Origin: Streptomyces celluloflavus
Lineage (GTDB): Bacteria; Actinomycetota; Actinomycetes; Streptomycetales; Streptomycetaceae
Length of the DNA stretch: 64,000 nt
Assembly: GCA_000720995.1 (NCBI GenBank)
Contig: JOEL01000026.1
Span: forward strand, 17,565 to 81,564
Direction: 5' to 3'
In this document: positions 1 to 7,730 of the stretch, one piece after another
Numbering within the stretch: the stretch's first letter is position 1
How the letters are laid out: each line of letters begins with the position of its first letter
Notes under the pieces: model-generated
The model's input: only the letters and a program-made list of their open reading frames with translations
Databases searched by the model: none
Told to the model about the DNA's origin: nothing
Position numbers and translations under genes: made by a program

Positions 1-382
1 CCGGCAGGTCGGAGACGGTGGCGTGGCAGGGGCGGCCGAAGACATGGGCGCGCCCGGGGTTGACGGGGTGCAGCCGGGCGCCGACCCGCTCCGCCCAGGC
101 GATCAGCTGGCGGGTGATACCGGTGTTGGGGCGGCCCTCGGCGTCGGAGGCGCCGATGACGGCCACCGACTCGGGCCGGAAGAAGCGGTCCAGGTCGGGC
201 ACCGGGGCGTGCAGCGGGCGGCCGCTGACATCCCGGTCGGCCGTGCCGTCGGCCCGCTGTCCGCCGCTGCCGCCCTGCGGATCGGTCATGCCGTGGACGG
301 TGTGCGGTCGCTGCTCCCCGCAGGCCACGACGCGGGCCGGCCGGGAGTGCGTGGTGAGGGTGCCGTGAGTCGATCCAAGCAT
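1..382 (-). CDS. ADP-forming acyl-CoA synthetase, N-terminal part (runs off left edge)
   Basis: Only the first ~127 codons are inside the window; the gene continues past base 1. The start of a Rossmann CoA-binding domain is visible: FRPESVAVIGASDAEGRPNT about 40 residues after an internal Met, then VNPGRAHVFGRPCHATVSDLP. This is the N-terminus of the acetate/acyl-CoA ligase (ADP-forming) alpha part, which couples acyl-CoA formation to nucleotide phosphorylation. The ATG at 382 is preceded by AGGAG about 10 nt upstream. An alternative in-frame ATG at 289 begins nearer the domain, so the first ~31 residues could be untranslated. A palindromic operator (416-430) lies about 35 nt upstream of the ATG. 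The acyl-CoA theme matches the neighbouring units that carry the same operator. Confidence 0.75.
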   Translation of the reverse strand, partial: MLGSTHGTLTTHSRPARVVACGEQRPHTVHGMTDPQGGSGGQRADGTADRDVSGRPLHAPVPDLDRFFRPESVAVIGASDAEGRPNTGITRQLIAWAERVGARLHPVNPGRAHVFGRPCHATVSDLP

Positions 383-415
383 CGCAGACCCGCTCCTGTG
401 TGACGGCGCTAAAAC

Positions 416-430
416 CTGACGCCCAGTCAG
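416..430. promoter_or_regulatory. TetR-type operator, copy 1 (CTGACGCCCAGTCAG)
   Basis: A 15-bp palindrome, CTGACG-CCC-AGTCAG, sits inside a larger perfect 8-bp inverted repeat (413-420 and 426-433). It lies between the partial acyl-CoA synthetase and its likely promoter. A weaker relative, CTGTCAGCACGTCAG, follows at 440-454. Related 15-mers occur at 643, 6169, 6330, 17277, 27900 and 31730. The shape (6-bp arms, 3-bp spacer) suits a TetR dimer; the binding protein is inferred. Confidence 0.65.
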
Positions 431-642
431 GTTACTGAACTGTCAGCACGTCAGGAATGGCCCTGCACGGTAAAGCTTCGGGTGAGGTGCTGTGTACGAC
501 CTGAGGGGAGGGTGTGCGGTGCCCGGCTGCGGGTGGGGTGGGTGGGTGCGGACGGGTGCGTGTCTTCGGGGCGTGCGGGGCGATTGCGTCCACCCCTTGC
601 GCGGCCACGCCCGTATCCGCTGAACTGGTGGACCCCGAAGAA

Positions 643-657
643 CTGACGCATCGTCAG
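643..657. promoter_or_regulatory. TetR-type operator, copy 2 (CTGACGCATCGTCAG)
   Basis: A perfect palindrome with 6-bp arms CTGACG/CGTCAG and spacer CAT. It lies about 60 bp upstream of the ATG of the DoxX-like gene at 718, a normal position for a promoter-overlapping operator controlling the DoxX-DUF35 pair. Confidence 0.7.
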
Positions 658-717
658 AAGCTGTATGCGGTGGGTCCGGGGCCGGTAGGCATGGTGAGGC
701 AGCAGGAGGCGTGCGGG

Positions 718-1170
718 ATGCAGACGATCTGGCTCAGCGGGGCCGAATGGCTGGCCGTGCTCCGTATCGGCCTCGGCCTGTGGTGGCTGGAGAGCTGGCG
801 GCACAAGGACAAGAAGAGCTGGTTCGAGCGCGGTACGGGCATCGCCTGGGCGGCGGATGTGGCCGCCCATCACCGTTGGGGCGCGGTGCGCGTCGGCTTC
901 GACAAGGTCGTCCGGCCCAGGCCCAAGGTGATGGCGTATGTCGTGGTCCACGCCGAACTGGCCCTGGGGCTCGGCCTCGTTCTCGGCTTTCTCACACCGG
1001 TCGCGCTGGCCGGCGGCCTGCTGCTCAATCTGCTCTACCTCGTCCTGATGATGCACGACTGGGCCGAGCAGGGGCAGAACGGGATGATGGCGCTGATCTC
1101 CCTGGTCGCCCTGTTCGCGATGAGCTGGCAGACATGGTCACTCGACGGTGTGGTGGGGGTGTTCCAGTGA
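718..1170 (+). CDS. DoxX-like integral membrane protein
   Basis: A 150-aa protein starting MQTIWLSGAEWLAVLRIGLGLWW. It has about four hydrophobic helices, including VVVHAELALGLGLVLGFLTPVALAGGLL-type segments and a final ALISLVALFAMSW helix. This is the layout of the DoxX/DoxD quinone-linked membrane family. The ATG at 718 has AGGAGG 8 nt upstream (704-709), the best ribosome site in the area; the open frame extends further upstream but lacks a comparable site. Its stop overlaps the GTG start of the next gene (GTGA), so the two are translationally coupled. A palindromic operator lies at 643-657. Its role is unproven; it may be a membrane redox partner of the DUF35/acyl-CoA enzymes. Confidence 0.7.
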   Translation: MQTIWLSGAEWLAVLRIGLGLWWLESWRHKDKKSWFERGTGIAWAADVAAHHRWGAVRVGFDKVVRPRPKVMAYVVVHAELALGLGLVLGFLTPVALAGGLLLNLLYLVLMMHDWAEQGQNGMMALISLVALFAMSWQTWSLDGVVGVFQ

Positions 1171-1733
1171 CCGCCGGGGCCGGTGGGGCGGTCCGGTTCG
1201 ATCTGCCGGAGGCGGATGACTTCACCCGCCCCTACTGGGACGCGGCCGCCGAAGGGCGGCTGCTGCTGCGCCGCTGCCGGGCCGAGGGATGCGGTGCGGC
1301 GCACCACTACCCGCGCGAGTTCTGTCCGTACTGCTGGAGCGAGGACGTCGGCTGGGAGCGGGCCACCGGCCGCGCCACGCTCTACACCTGGTCCGTCGTG
1401 CACCGGAACGACCTCCCGCCCTTCGGCGGCCGGGTTCCGTACATCGCGGCGGTGGTGGACCTCGCCGAGGGGCCCCGGATGATGACCGAGATCACCGACT
1501 GCGCCGAGTCCGAACTGCGTATCGGCATGCCGCTCGTGGTGCACTTCCGTGAGGTGGGCGCGGAAAGTGCGGCGAACGTAGTAGGTACGGCGAGCGCGGT
1601 AGGCGCTGCGAATACGGCGAGCGCGGGAGTGGCGCGGGGTGAGGCCGGGGGCGGTGTGCGGGGTGGGACGGCGGGCGGGGTGCCGGGTGGCGGCGGGGCC
1701 GTGGTCGCGGTTCCCGTCTTCCGGCCCGCTTGA
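1167..1733 (+). CDS. DUF35 OB-fold acyl-CoA-associated protein (zinc ribbon + OB fold)
   Basis: A 188-aa protein from a GTG that overlaps the DoxX stop. An N-terminal helix (FTRPYWDAAAEGRLLLRRC) leads into a rubredoxin-like zinc ribbon with cysteines in the pattern CRAEGCG...FCPYC, then an OB fold (GRATLYTWSVVHRND...PYIAAVVDLAEGPRMMTEI). DUF35 proteins are acyl-CoA-binding partners of thiolase-like or MaoC-like enzymes in steroid, polyketide and fatty acid metabolism. A thiolase-like gene lies 3 kb downstream on the opposite strand. The last ~55 residues are an Ala/Gly/Val low-complexity tail, absent from typical members, that may be disordered. Confidence 0.8.
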   Translation: MTAGAGGAVRFDLPEADDFTRPYWDAAAEGRLLLRRCRAEGCGAAHHYPREFCPYCWSEDVGWERATGRATLYTWSVVHRNDLPPFGGRVPYIAAVVDLAEGPRMMTEITDCAESELRIGMPLVVHFREVGAESAANVVGTASAVGAANTASAGVARGEAGGGVRGGTAGGVPGGGGAVVAVPVFRPA

Positions 1734-1887
1734 TTCCGGCCCGGCTGATCTACGTGGTGGACCTGGTCCGGCTGATCGCGGTGGTGGGCCGGGGCCCGGT
1801 GGCGCGTACGGAGACGCGGCGCGGGGCATGGGGCCGGAGGGGCGTGGCACGTTGGTGGTGCGGGTGTGCTCGCGGCAGGCTGTGGCG

Positions 1888-2376
1888 ATGCTGATCCGAG
1901 AGGCGAACGCGGCCGACTGGCCCGCCATCTGGCCGTTCTTCCACGAGATCGTCGCGGCCGGTGAGACCTACAGTTACCCCCGCGACCTCGGGGAGGCGGC
2001 GGCCCGGGAGCTGTGGCTGCTCCGGCAGCCCGGCCGTACGGTCGTCGCCGTCGACGACGCCGGTACGGTACTGGGCTCGGCCAAGATGAACCCCAACCAC
2101 CTGGGCGGTGCCTCGCATATCGCCGGCGCCAGTTTCATGGTCGATCCGCGGCACGGCGGGCGTGGCGTCGGCCGGGCGCTGGGCGAGTACGCGCTGGCGT
2201 GGGCCCGCGCCGAGGGCTACCGCGCGATGCAGTTCAACGGGGTGGTGGAGACCAACACCGCCGCGGTCGCCCTCTGGGAATCCCTGGGCTTCCAGATCAT
2301 GACCACCCTCCCCGAGGGCTTCCGGCACCCCACCCGGGGCTATGTGGGGCTGCACATCATGTACCGGCTGCTGTGA
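1888..2376 (+). CDS. GNAT-family N-acetyltransferase
   Basis: A 162-aa protein from ATG 1888 (MLIREANAADWPAIWPFF). The acetyl-CoA pyrophosphate-binding loop is seen as DPRHGGRGVGRALGEYAL around residues 88-105, and a C-terminal beta strand/helix follows (TNTAAVALWESLGF), standard for GNAT enzymes. The nearest family relatives acetylate small amines or antibiotics, but the substrate cannot be told from sequence. The gene stands about 150 bp after the DUF35 gene in the same direction. The 228 bp that follow, up to the convergent PNPOx-like gene, are GC-rich low-complexity sequence with no gene. Confidence 0.85.
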   Translation: MLIREANAADWPAIWPFFHEIVAAGETYSYPRDLGEAAARELWLLRQPGRTVVAVDDAGTVLGSAKMNPNHLGGASHIAGASFMVDPRHGGRGVGRALGEYALAWARAEGYRAMQFNGVVETNTAAVALWESLGFQIMTTLPEGFRHPTRGYVGLHIMYRLL

Positions 2377-2604
2377 GGCGGGGACGGGGCGGGACGGCGA
2401 CGGCGACGGCGGTGACCGCGGCGTGGGACGGGCCGCTGCGGGCTCTACCGGCCCCGCGCGACGCCGGCCCGTCCGGTGCCGGCCGGTCCGACACCCCGGC
2501 CGCCGCCGCGCCCCCGGCCGCCGCCGCGCCCCGGTCGCCGCCGCGACGTACCGGCCCCCGCCGTGTACCGCCTCCCCCGCCGCATAACGCCCCCCCGCGA
2601 AGCC

Positions 2605-3354
2605 CTACGGCCAAAGCAGCTCCCGCCACCAACAACCACCCCCATAGCGGTAATTGAGGCGCACATGGCGCCGCCTCGCGTCGCCCTGGAAGAACTCGAC
2701 CTCCTCGGCGCGCAGCACATAGAGCGTCCAGCTCGGTACGGGGGCGTCCGGTTCGCGCCGGGCCCGTTCCCACGCGGCGTCCGAGGCGCGGGCCAGTTCC
2801 CCGGTGGAGCCGAGGACCTCGCTCTGCCGTCCGACCAGCGCGGCGGCCAGCGCCCCCGGGGAGCGGCGGTGCAGATCGGCCGCGCTCTCCTCGGGGCCCG
2901 CCGCGGTCACCGTCCCGCGGATACGGACCTGGCGGCCGACCGCCGCCCAGTAGAAGCCGAGCGCCGCCCGGGGGCGGGCGGCCAGCTCGCGGCCCTTGCG
3001 GCTGCCGCGGTGCGAGGCGAAGTGCCAGCCGCGCTCGTCGGCGTCGTGCAGCATCAGGGTCCGTACGGAGGGGTCGCCGGCCGCGTCCGCCGTCGCGAGC
3101 GTCATGGTGTGCGGCTCGGGGACACCGGCCTCGGCGGCCTCCCGCAGCCACCGCCGGAAGAGCGGCAGCGGCTCGGCCGGGGCCCGCGCCGGATCGAACG
3201 CGGGCAGCTCGGCCTCCCAGACCCGCAGCCCGCGCAGCAGCTCGCGGAACGCGCGGGCGTCGTCATCGGCGTCGGGACGGACGTCACTGTCGGCGGGTCG
3301 GGTGCCGCCGCCCGCGGGGCGGGCTGCGTCGTGGTGCGTGGGGTGCTCGGCCAT
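2605..3354 (-). CDS. Pyridoxamine 5'-phosphate oxidase-like FMN protein
   Basis: A 249-aa protein starting MAEHPTHHDAARP at ATG 3354. The PNPOx split-barrel fold is recognisable: PEPHTMTLATADAAGDPSVRTLMLHDADERGWHFASHRGSRKGRELAARP corresponds to the FMN-binding strands and the SxKGxxL loop of PdxH. WxLYVLRAEEVEFFQGDARRRHVR corresponds to the C-terminal substrate region. The N-terminal ~40 residues are polar and probably disordered. PdxH oxidises pyridoxamine phosphate to PLP; members this divergent in actinobacteria may instead be F420- or FMN-dependent reductases. The start is chosen at the first ATG close to the conserved region; the frame stays open upstream to 3468. Confidence 0.75.
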   Translation of the reverse strand: MAEHPTHHDAARPAGGGTRPADSDVRPDADDDARAFRELLRGLRVWEAELPAFDPARAPAEPLPLFRRWLREAAEAGVPEPHTMTLATADAAGDPSVRTLMLHDADERGWHFASHRGSRKGRELAARPRAALGFYWAAVGRQVRIRGTVTAAGPEESAADLHRRSPGALAAALVGRQSEVLGSTGELARASDAAWERARREPDAPVPSWTLYVLRAEEVEFFQGDARRRHVRLNYRYGGGCWWRELLWP

Positions 3355-3465
3355 GCCAGGCAGCGTACGACTCGGCGCGTCCGGACCGGTGCGGGCAGGG
3401 ACGGCCTGGTGGCACGGGCGGAAAAACCGCTGGCCCGACTCCCGACCCCCCGTTACGCTCCACCG

Positions 3466-3492
3466 CATGCACCTCTTCCAGATCTACGGCTG
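3466..3492 (+). other. Possible leaderless 8-residue leader ORF (MHLFQIYG) ahead of mgt
   Basis: ATG-to-TGA mini-ORF encoding MHLFQIYG. There is no Shine-Dalgarno; a TACGCT (-10-like) element ends 9 nt before the ATG, as expected for leaderless initiation. A hairpin follows the stop at 3503-3519. It lies 165 bp upstream of a macrolide resistance-type glycosyltransferase. This is an inference only. Confidence 0.25.
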
Positions 3493-3502
3493 ACAGCCCC
3501 GA

Positions 3503-3519
3503 GGGCGGTTCCACCGCCC
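3503..3519 (+). terminator. Hairpin in the mgt leader, possible attenuator
   Basis: A perfect 7-bp stem GGGCGGT/ACCGCCC with a 3-nt loop, 10 nt after the stop of the mini-ORF and 138 nt before the mgt ATG. There is no U-tract, so it would be a Streptomyces-type non-canonical terminator or a pausing hairpin. Confidence 0.3.
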
Positions 3520-3657
3520 CGCCCGCACCCTGGTGTGCCCCGCCCGCGCCCAAGTGCGCCCGGCGCGCGACCGGCTCCGCAGCCGTCGCCGCGCGGTGCC
3601 GCCCGGGTCGTCGGGCTGTCGTGTCATTCGCCGTAGCTCTGCGCAGAAGGAATCCCC

Positions 3658-4905
3658 ATGACCAGCAACACCCATCCCACCCATGCCACCCGACCCAGCC
3701 GTGCCACCCGGGCAGGAACCCCGTCCCCCGGCCCCCGGCGGCCCGCGCATATCGCCATGGTCGGCACGCCCATGGTCAGTCATGTGCTGCCCAGCCTGGC
3801 GATCGTGCGGGAGCTGGTGGACCGTGGCCATCGGGTGACGTACGCCAACACCGACCACGCCGCCGAGCTGATCGCCACCACCGGCGCCGAGTTCGTGCGC
3901 TACACCTCCACCCTCCCGGTCGTCGACAACAACTGGCCGCAGGACCCCGTCGCCGCGTCGTCGCTCTTCCTGGACGACGCCATCGAGGTACTGCCGCAGC
4001 TGCGGGCCGCGTACGACGACGACCCCGCCGACCTCTACCTCTACGACATCGGCGCCTACGCCGCCCGCGCGCTGGCCGAGGCGCAGGGGCGGGACCTCGT
4101 CCAGCTGTCGCCGACCTTCGTGGGCTGGGAGGGTGCGCAGGAGGAGTTCGGCGCGGCCTTCGCGGCGCTGCCGGGGGGCGATGTCTACCGGGCGCGGTTC
4201 GCGGACTGGCTGGCCGGGTGCGGTGCGCGCACCACGGATGTGGACGAGTTCTCCGGCCACCCGCGACGGGCGCTGGCGATGATCCCGCGGGCCATGCAGC
4301 CGCACGCGGACCGGGTCGACTCCGACGCGGTGACGTTCGTCGGACCGTGCTTCGGCGACCGTGCGGAGCAGGGCGGCTGGGACCGGCCGGCCGGGGCCGA
4401 GAAGGTGCTGCTGGTCTCGCTGGGCTCGGCGTTCACGCGGCAGCCGGAGTTCTACCGGCGGTGCCTGGCGGCCTTCGGCGGTCTGCCGGGGTGGCATGTG
4501 GTCCTTCAGATCGGCAAGTACCTCGATCCGGCGGAGCTGGGCGACGTACCGGCCAACATCGAAGTCCGGTCGTGGATACCGCAGTTGGCGATTCTGGAGC
4601 AGGCGGACGCGTTCGTCACGCACGCGGGGATGGGCGGCAGCAGCGAGGGGCTGTTCACCGGTGTGCCGATGATCGCCGTACCGCAGGGCGCCGAGCAGTT
4701 CGTGAACGCCGACCGGCTGGTCGAGCTGGGGGTCGCCCGCCGTCTCGACACCGCGGACGCCACGGCGGACGCGCTGCGTACGGCGCTGACGGAGCTGACC
4801 GCGGATCCGCGGGTCGCCGAACGCGCGGCGCGGCTGCGCGCGGACGCCCGGTCCGAGGGCGGCGCCCGCCGGGCCGCCGACCTCATCGAGGAGCGGCTGG
4901 GCTGA
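3658..4905 (+). CDS. mgt: Macrolide glycosyltransferase (MGT/OleD-OleI family, GT1)
   Basis: A 415-aa GT-B enzyme, the usual family length. It is strongly similar in pattern to the Streptomyces macrolide-inactivating transferases, which move glucose from UDP-glucose onto the desosamine 2'-OH. The catalytic His is in VSHVLPSLAIVRELV (H42), aligned with the second His of HGHVNP in OleI/OleD. The partner Asp is in DLYLYDIGAY. The UDP-sugar site is the C-terminal SWIPQLAILEQADAFVTHAGMGGSSEGLF and PQGAEQFVNADR. The first ~30 residues are an extra Pro/Thr/Arg-rich tail. ATG 3658 follows AAGGA by 6 nt. A mini-ORF and hairpin lie upstream. It ends against a convergent thiolase gene, with a shared terminator. 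Confidence 0.92.
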   Translation: MTSNTHPTHATRPSRATRAGTPSPGPRRPAHIAMVGTPMVSHVLPSLAIVRELVDRGHRVTYANTDHAAELIATTGAEFVRYTSTLPVVDNNWPQDPVAASSLFLDDAIEVLPQLRAAYDDDPADLYLYDIGAYAARALAEAQGRDLVQLSPTFVGWEGAQEEFGAAFAALPGGDVYRARFADWLAGCGARTTDVDEFSGHPRRALAMIPRAMQPHADRVDSDAVTFVGPCFGDRAEQGGWDRPAGAEKVLLVSLGSAFTRQPEFYRRCLAAFGGLPGWHVVLQIGKYLDPAELGDVPANIEVRSWIPQLAILEQADAFVTHAGMGGSSEGLFTGVPMIAVPQGAEQFVNADRLVELGVARRLDTADATADALRTALTELTADPRVAERAARLRADARSEGGARRAADLIEERLG

Positions 4906-4931
4906 CGCCGGGCGCCCCGGGCGCCTGACCG

Positions 4932-4968
4932 GGGGAGGGAGTGGGGGGGAAACCCTTACTCCCTCCCC
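4932..4968. terminator. Bidirectional terminator between mgt and thiolase
   Basis: An 11-bp perfect inverted repeat, GGGGAGGGAGT (4932-4942) and ACTCCCTCCCC (4958-4968), between the convergent genes. The right arm overlaps the last codons and stop of the thiolase-like gene. Confidence 0.6.
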
Positions 4969-6164
4969 AGCACCACCGTCCCCGACGAGCAGAACCAGCC
5001 GCCCGTGCCGGAGGCGACGGCGAGTTGCGGGAGGCGGCCGTCGCGGCGGTGGACCTGGCGGTCCTGGCCGGCTTCGCCGCGGAGCTGGCGTACCGCCTCG
5101 ACCAGCAGGAACAGCCCGCGCATACCGGGGTGGCAGGCGGCCAGCCCGCCACCGTCGGTGTTGACCGGCAGGGCGCCGTCCCGCAGCAGGCGGCCCCCCT
5201 CGACGAACGCGCCGCCCTCGCCCTTCGCACAGAACCCCAGGTCCTCCAGCGTCACCAGGGTCATATAGGTGAAGGCGTCGTAGATCTCGGCGAGGTCGAT
5301 CTCCGACGGGCGGACGCCGGCGCGGGCGAAGGCCAGCCGGCCGGAGACCGCTGCCGGTGAGACGGTGAAGTCGTCCCACTCCGACATGGTGGTGTGCGAG
5401 ACGGCGGTGCCGGAACCGAGCACCCAGACCGGGGGTTTGGCGAGGTCGGGGACGTGGTCCTCGGCGACGAGCAGGACCGCGCAGCCGCCGTCGGAGCGGA
5501 TGCAGCAGTGCAGTTTGGTGAACGGATCGGCGATCATCGGGCCGTCGAGGACCTCGTCGACGGTGATCGGATCGCGGTACATGGCGTCCGGGTTGGCCGC
5601 CGCGTTGGCGCGCGCCTGGACGGCCACCTGGGCCAACTGCTCCAGGGTCGTGCCGTACTGGTGCATATGGCGGCGGGCGGCCATGGCGTATTTGGCGATC
5701 AGGGTGTGCCCGTAGGGGGCCTCGAACTGGAGCGGGCCGCGGGTGCCGAAGGAGAGGTTGGCGGTACGGCGCCCGGCCTTGAGATCGGCGCGGGCGGTGG
5801 AACCGTAGACGAGGAGTACGGCGTTGGCGTGGCCCGCGGCGATCGCGTCGACGGCGTGCGCGGTCAGTACCTCCCAGGTGGCGCCGCCGACCGAGGTCGA
5901 ATCGACCCAGGTGGGGCGGAGACCCAGATATTCGGCGACCTCGACGGGCGCGAGGGTGCCGAGGCCGGCCGACGCGAAGCCGTCGATCACCGAGCGGTCC
6001 AGACCCGAGTCGGCGAGCGCCCGGCGGGCGGCCTGGGCGTGCAGGGTGTAGGGGGTGGCGCCGTCCACGCGTCCACCGTCGGACAGGGCGACTCCGGCGA
6101 CGGCGACCTTGCGAACCCCGGCGACCTTGCGATTCCCGGCGGGGATGCGGCTCCCTGAAGTCAT
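4956..6164 (-). CDS. Thiolase-like / lipid-transfer (SCP-x, Ltp-type) protein
   Basis: A 402-aa protein of the non-specific lipid-transfer thiolase subfamily. Landmarks are DGATPYTLHAQAARRALADSGL near the N-terminus, STSVGGATWEVLTAHAVDAIAAGHANAVLLVYGS, DPFTKLHCCIRSDGGCAVLLV, EIDLAEIYDAFTYMTLVTLEDLGFC and GEGGAFVEGGRL, then NTDGGGLAACHPG. Related enzymes act either as beta-ketothiolases or, with a DUF35 partner, as retro-aldolases in steroid side-chain removal (Ltp2 type). Which applies is not decidable here, since the classical nucleophile context is altered. The ATG at 6164 sits only 4 nt from an operator palindrome (6169-6183). Divergent from the acyl-CoA dehydrogenase. Confidence 0.82.
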   Translation of the reverse strand: MTSGSRIPAGNRKVAGVRKVAVAGVALSDGGRVDGATPYTLHAQAARRALADSGLDRSVIDGFASAGLGTLAPVEVAEYLGLRPTWVDSTSVGGATWEVLTAHAVDAIAAGHANAVLLVYGSTARADLKAGRRTANLSFGTRGPLQFEAPYGHTLIAKYAMAARRHMHQYGTTLEQLAQVAVQARANAAANPDAMYRDPITVDEVLDGPMIADPFTKLHCCIRSDGGCAVLLVAEDHVPDLAKPPVWVLGSGTAVSHTTMSEWDDFTVSPAAVSGRLAFARAGVRPSEIDLAEIYDAFTYMTLVTLEDLGFCAKGEGGAFVEGGRLLRDGALPVNTDGGGLAACHPGMRGLFLLVEAVRQLRGEAGQDRQVHRRDGRLPQLAVASGTGGWFCSSGTVVLGRE

Positions 6165-6168
6165 GAAT

Positions 6169-6183
6169 CTGACGGTACATCAG
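6169..6183. promoter_or_regulatory. TetR-type operator, copy 3 (CTGACGGTACATCAG)
   Basis: A palindrome with one arm mismatch, placed 4 bp upstream of the thiolase ATG (minus strand). It is one of two copies in the divergent promoter region shared with the acyl-CoA dehydrogenase. Confidence 0.6.
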
Positions 6184-6329
6184 ATATGCGGGGGTGGGCC
6201 GGGTCTCGCGCGATCCGGCTCGGGCGGGTGCGGCCGCGTACTCGCGTGTACCGGCGCAGGTCTGCGGGTGGCCGCACGTGGCTGCACGTGGCTGCGCGTG
6301 CCTAGGAAAGTCAGCCGTTCGTGCTTAAT

Positions 6330-6344
6330 ATGACGGCCCGTCAG
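6330..6344. promoter_or_regulatory. TetR-type operator, copy 4 (ATGACGGCCCGTCAG)
   Basis: TGACG-GCC-CGTCA is a perfect 5-bp-arm palindrome. It is 82 bp upstream of the acyl-CoA dehydrogenase ATG, in the divergent region 6165-6425. The rest of that region holds GTGGCTGC-type short repeats and no gene. Confidence 0.62.
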
Positions 6345-6425
6345 AAAAGTTGATGTGCGATGTGTGATGTCGGCGCGCCCGTCGGACCGGACGGGCGTGG
6401 TGGTACGGCCGGGAGGAGCCCGCCG

Positions 6426-7730
6426 ATGGATGCCGCGTTCACCGAGGAGCAGGACGAGATCCGCCGCACGCTGCGCGAACTGCTGCACAAATACTGCGGC
6501 GGGGACGAGGTCAAGGCGGCGGCGCGGACCCCGGCGGGCTACGACGAGGCGCTCTGGCGCAGGCTGGCCGGGCAGCTCGGGCTGCCGGGGCTCGCGCTGC
6601 CCGCCGCGTACGGCGGGGTCGGCTGCGGGCCCACCGAACTCGCCCTGATCTGCGAGGAGACCGGCCGCGCGGTGCTGCCGTCACCCCTGATCGCCACCGC
6701 CGCGCTCGCCGCGCCGCTGATCCTGGCGCTGGGCAGCGAGCGGCAGCGCACCGCACTGCTGCCCGGTATCGCCGCCGGGGAACTGACCGCGACGCTGGCC
6801 GTACCGGGCGACCGGCTGGCCACCGCACTCGCGCTGACCGGGCCGAACGACGGCGACTGGGCGGGCGGCGGCCGGGCCGGGGGAATCCAGGCGCGGGCGC
6901 ACGAGGGGGGCTGGCGGCTGTACGGGGAGGCCGGGCAGGTACTCGACGGGCACACCGCGGAGGTGCTGCTGGTGGCGGCGCACACCGGCGGTTTCGCCCG
7001 TGGCCGCACACTGCTCTTCCTCGTACGGGCCGGGCGGGGGGAGAGCCCGGACGGCCGGGCGGCCGGGCCGGGCGAGGTGCCCGGACTGGTGCGGACCCGG
7101 CAGACCGTGCTGGACGAGACCCGACCGCAGGCGCGGATAGAACTGCGCGACGTGCCCGCCGAGTTGCTGGGTGAGGGGGACGGGGACGGGGCTGCGGTGG
7201 CGGCCGCGCTCGCGGCGACCGGGGCGGTGGCGGCCGCGGCGCTGGCGGCCGAGGCGGTCGGTACGGCCGATACGGCGCTGGCCCGTACCGTCGCGTACGT
7301 CCGGGAGCGCGAGCAGTTCGGCCGGGCGATCGGCTCCTTCCAGGCCGTACAGCACCGGCTCGCCGACCTGTACGTACGAGTGCAGGCGGCGCGCTCGGCG
7401 GCGTACTACGCGGCCTGGTCGGCGGGGGCCGCGCCGCCGCGGGCGGCGGCGGATGCCGGACGGGGCGGGGTGCTGGTGCGGCGGGCGGCCGAACCGGGGG
7501 TGGGCGCGCTGGCGCTCGCGCAGGCGCTGGAGGCGCTGCGCGCGGTGGCGGCCGAGGCGGTGCAGTTGCACGGCGGTATCGGCTTCACCTGGGAGCACGA
7601 CGCGCACCTCTACTTCAAGCGGGCGACCTGCGACGAACTGCTGCTGGGGCCCGTCCACCGGCTGCGGGCGCGGGCGGCGGAGGAGGCCGGGCTCTTCACG
7701 GCCGGGACGCGAGAGGCGGCCGGTGCGTGA
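6426..7730 (+). CDS. Acyl-CoA dehydrogenase (FadE-like)
   Basis: A 434-aa FAD enzyme introducing the alpha-beta double bond into an acyl-CoA. The N-terminal helical domain has MDAAFTEEQDEIRRTLRELL and GLPGLALPAAYGGVGCGPTELALICEETGRAVLPSPL. The C-terminal domain has TVAYVREREQFGRAIGSFQAVQHRLADLYV and the signature AVQLHGGIGFTWEHDAHLYFKRA. The middle beta domain contains Gly-rich insertions (GPNDGDWAGGGRAGG) not expected to be catalytic. ATG 6426 follows GGAGGAG by 7 nt, so it is preferred over upstream in-frame starts. Its stop overlaps the GTG of the next gene. The actinobacterial FadE subset with this C-terminus often works as heteromers in steroid and branched acid degradation. Confidence 0.9.
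   Translation: MDAAFTEEQDEIRRTLRELLHKYCGGDEVKAAARTPAGYDEALWRRLAGQLGLPGLALPAAYGGVGCGPTELALICEETGRAVLPSPLIATAALAAPLILALGSERQRTALLPGIAAGELTATLAVPGDRLATALALTGPNDGDWAGGGRAGGIQARAHEGGWRLYGEAGQVLDGHTAEVLLVAAHTGGFARGRTLLFLVRAGRGESPDGRAAGPGEVPGLVRTRQTVLDETRPQARIELRDVPAELLGEGDGDGAAVAAALAATGAVAAAALAAEAVGTADTALARTVAYVREREQFGRAIGSFQAVQHRLADLYVRVQAARSAAYYAAWSAGAAPPRAAADAGRGGVLVRRAAEPGVGALALAQALEALRAVAAEAVQLHGGIGFTWEHDAHLYFKRATCDELLLGPVHRLRARAAEEAGLFTAGTREAAGA

Noticed and set aside
3768-3800. Apparent loss of the catalytic histidine in the macrolide glycosyltransferase (HGHVNP appears as VSHVLP).
   Set aside because: The general base in OleI/OleD corresponds to the second His of the motif, which is retained here (H42). 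Only the first, non-catalytic His is changed.
3484-6180. Very long Arg/Gly/Pro-rich reading frames antisense to known genes, here and at 10412-13594 and 9478-10914.
   Set aside because: They are the usual antisense shadows of GC3-saturated genes and have no start signals or family features.
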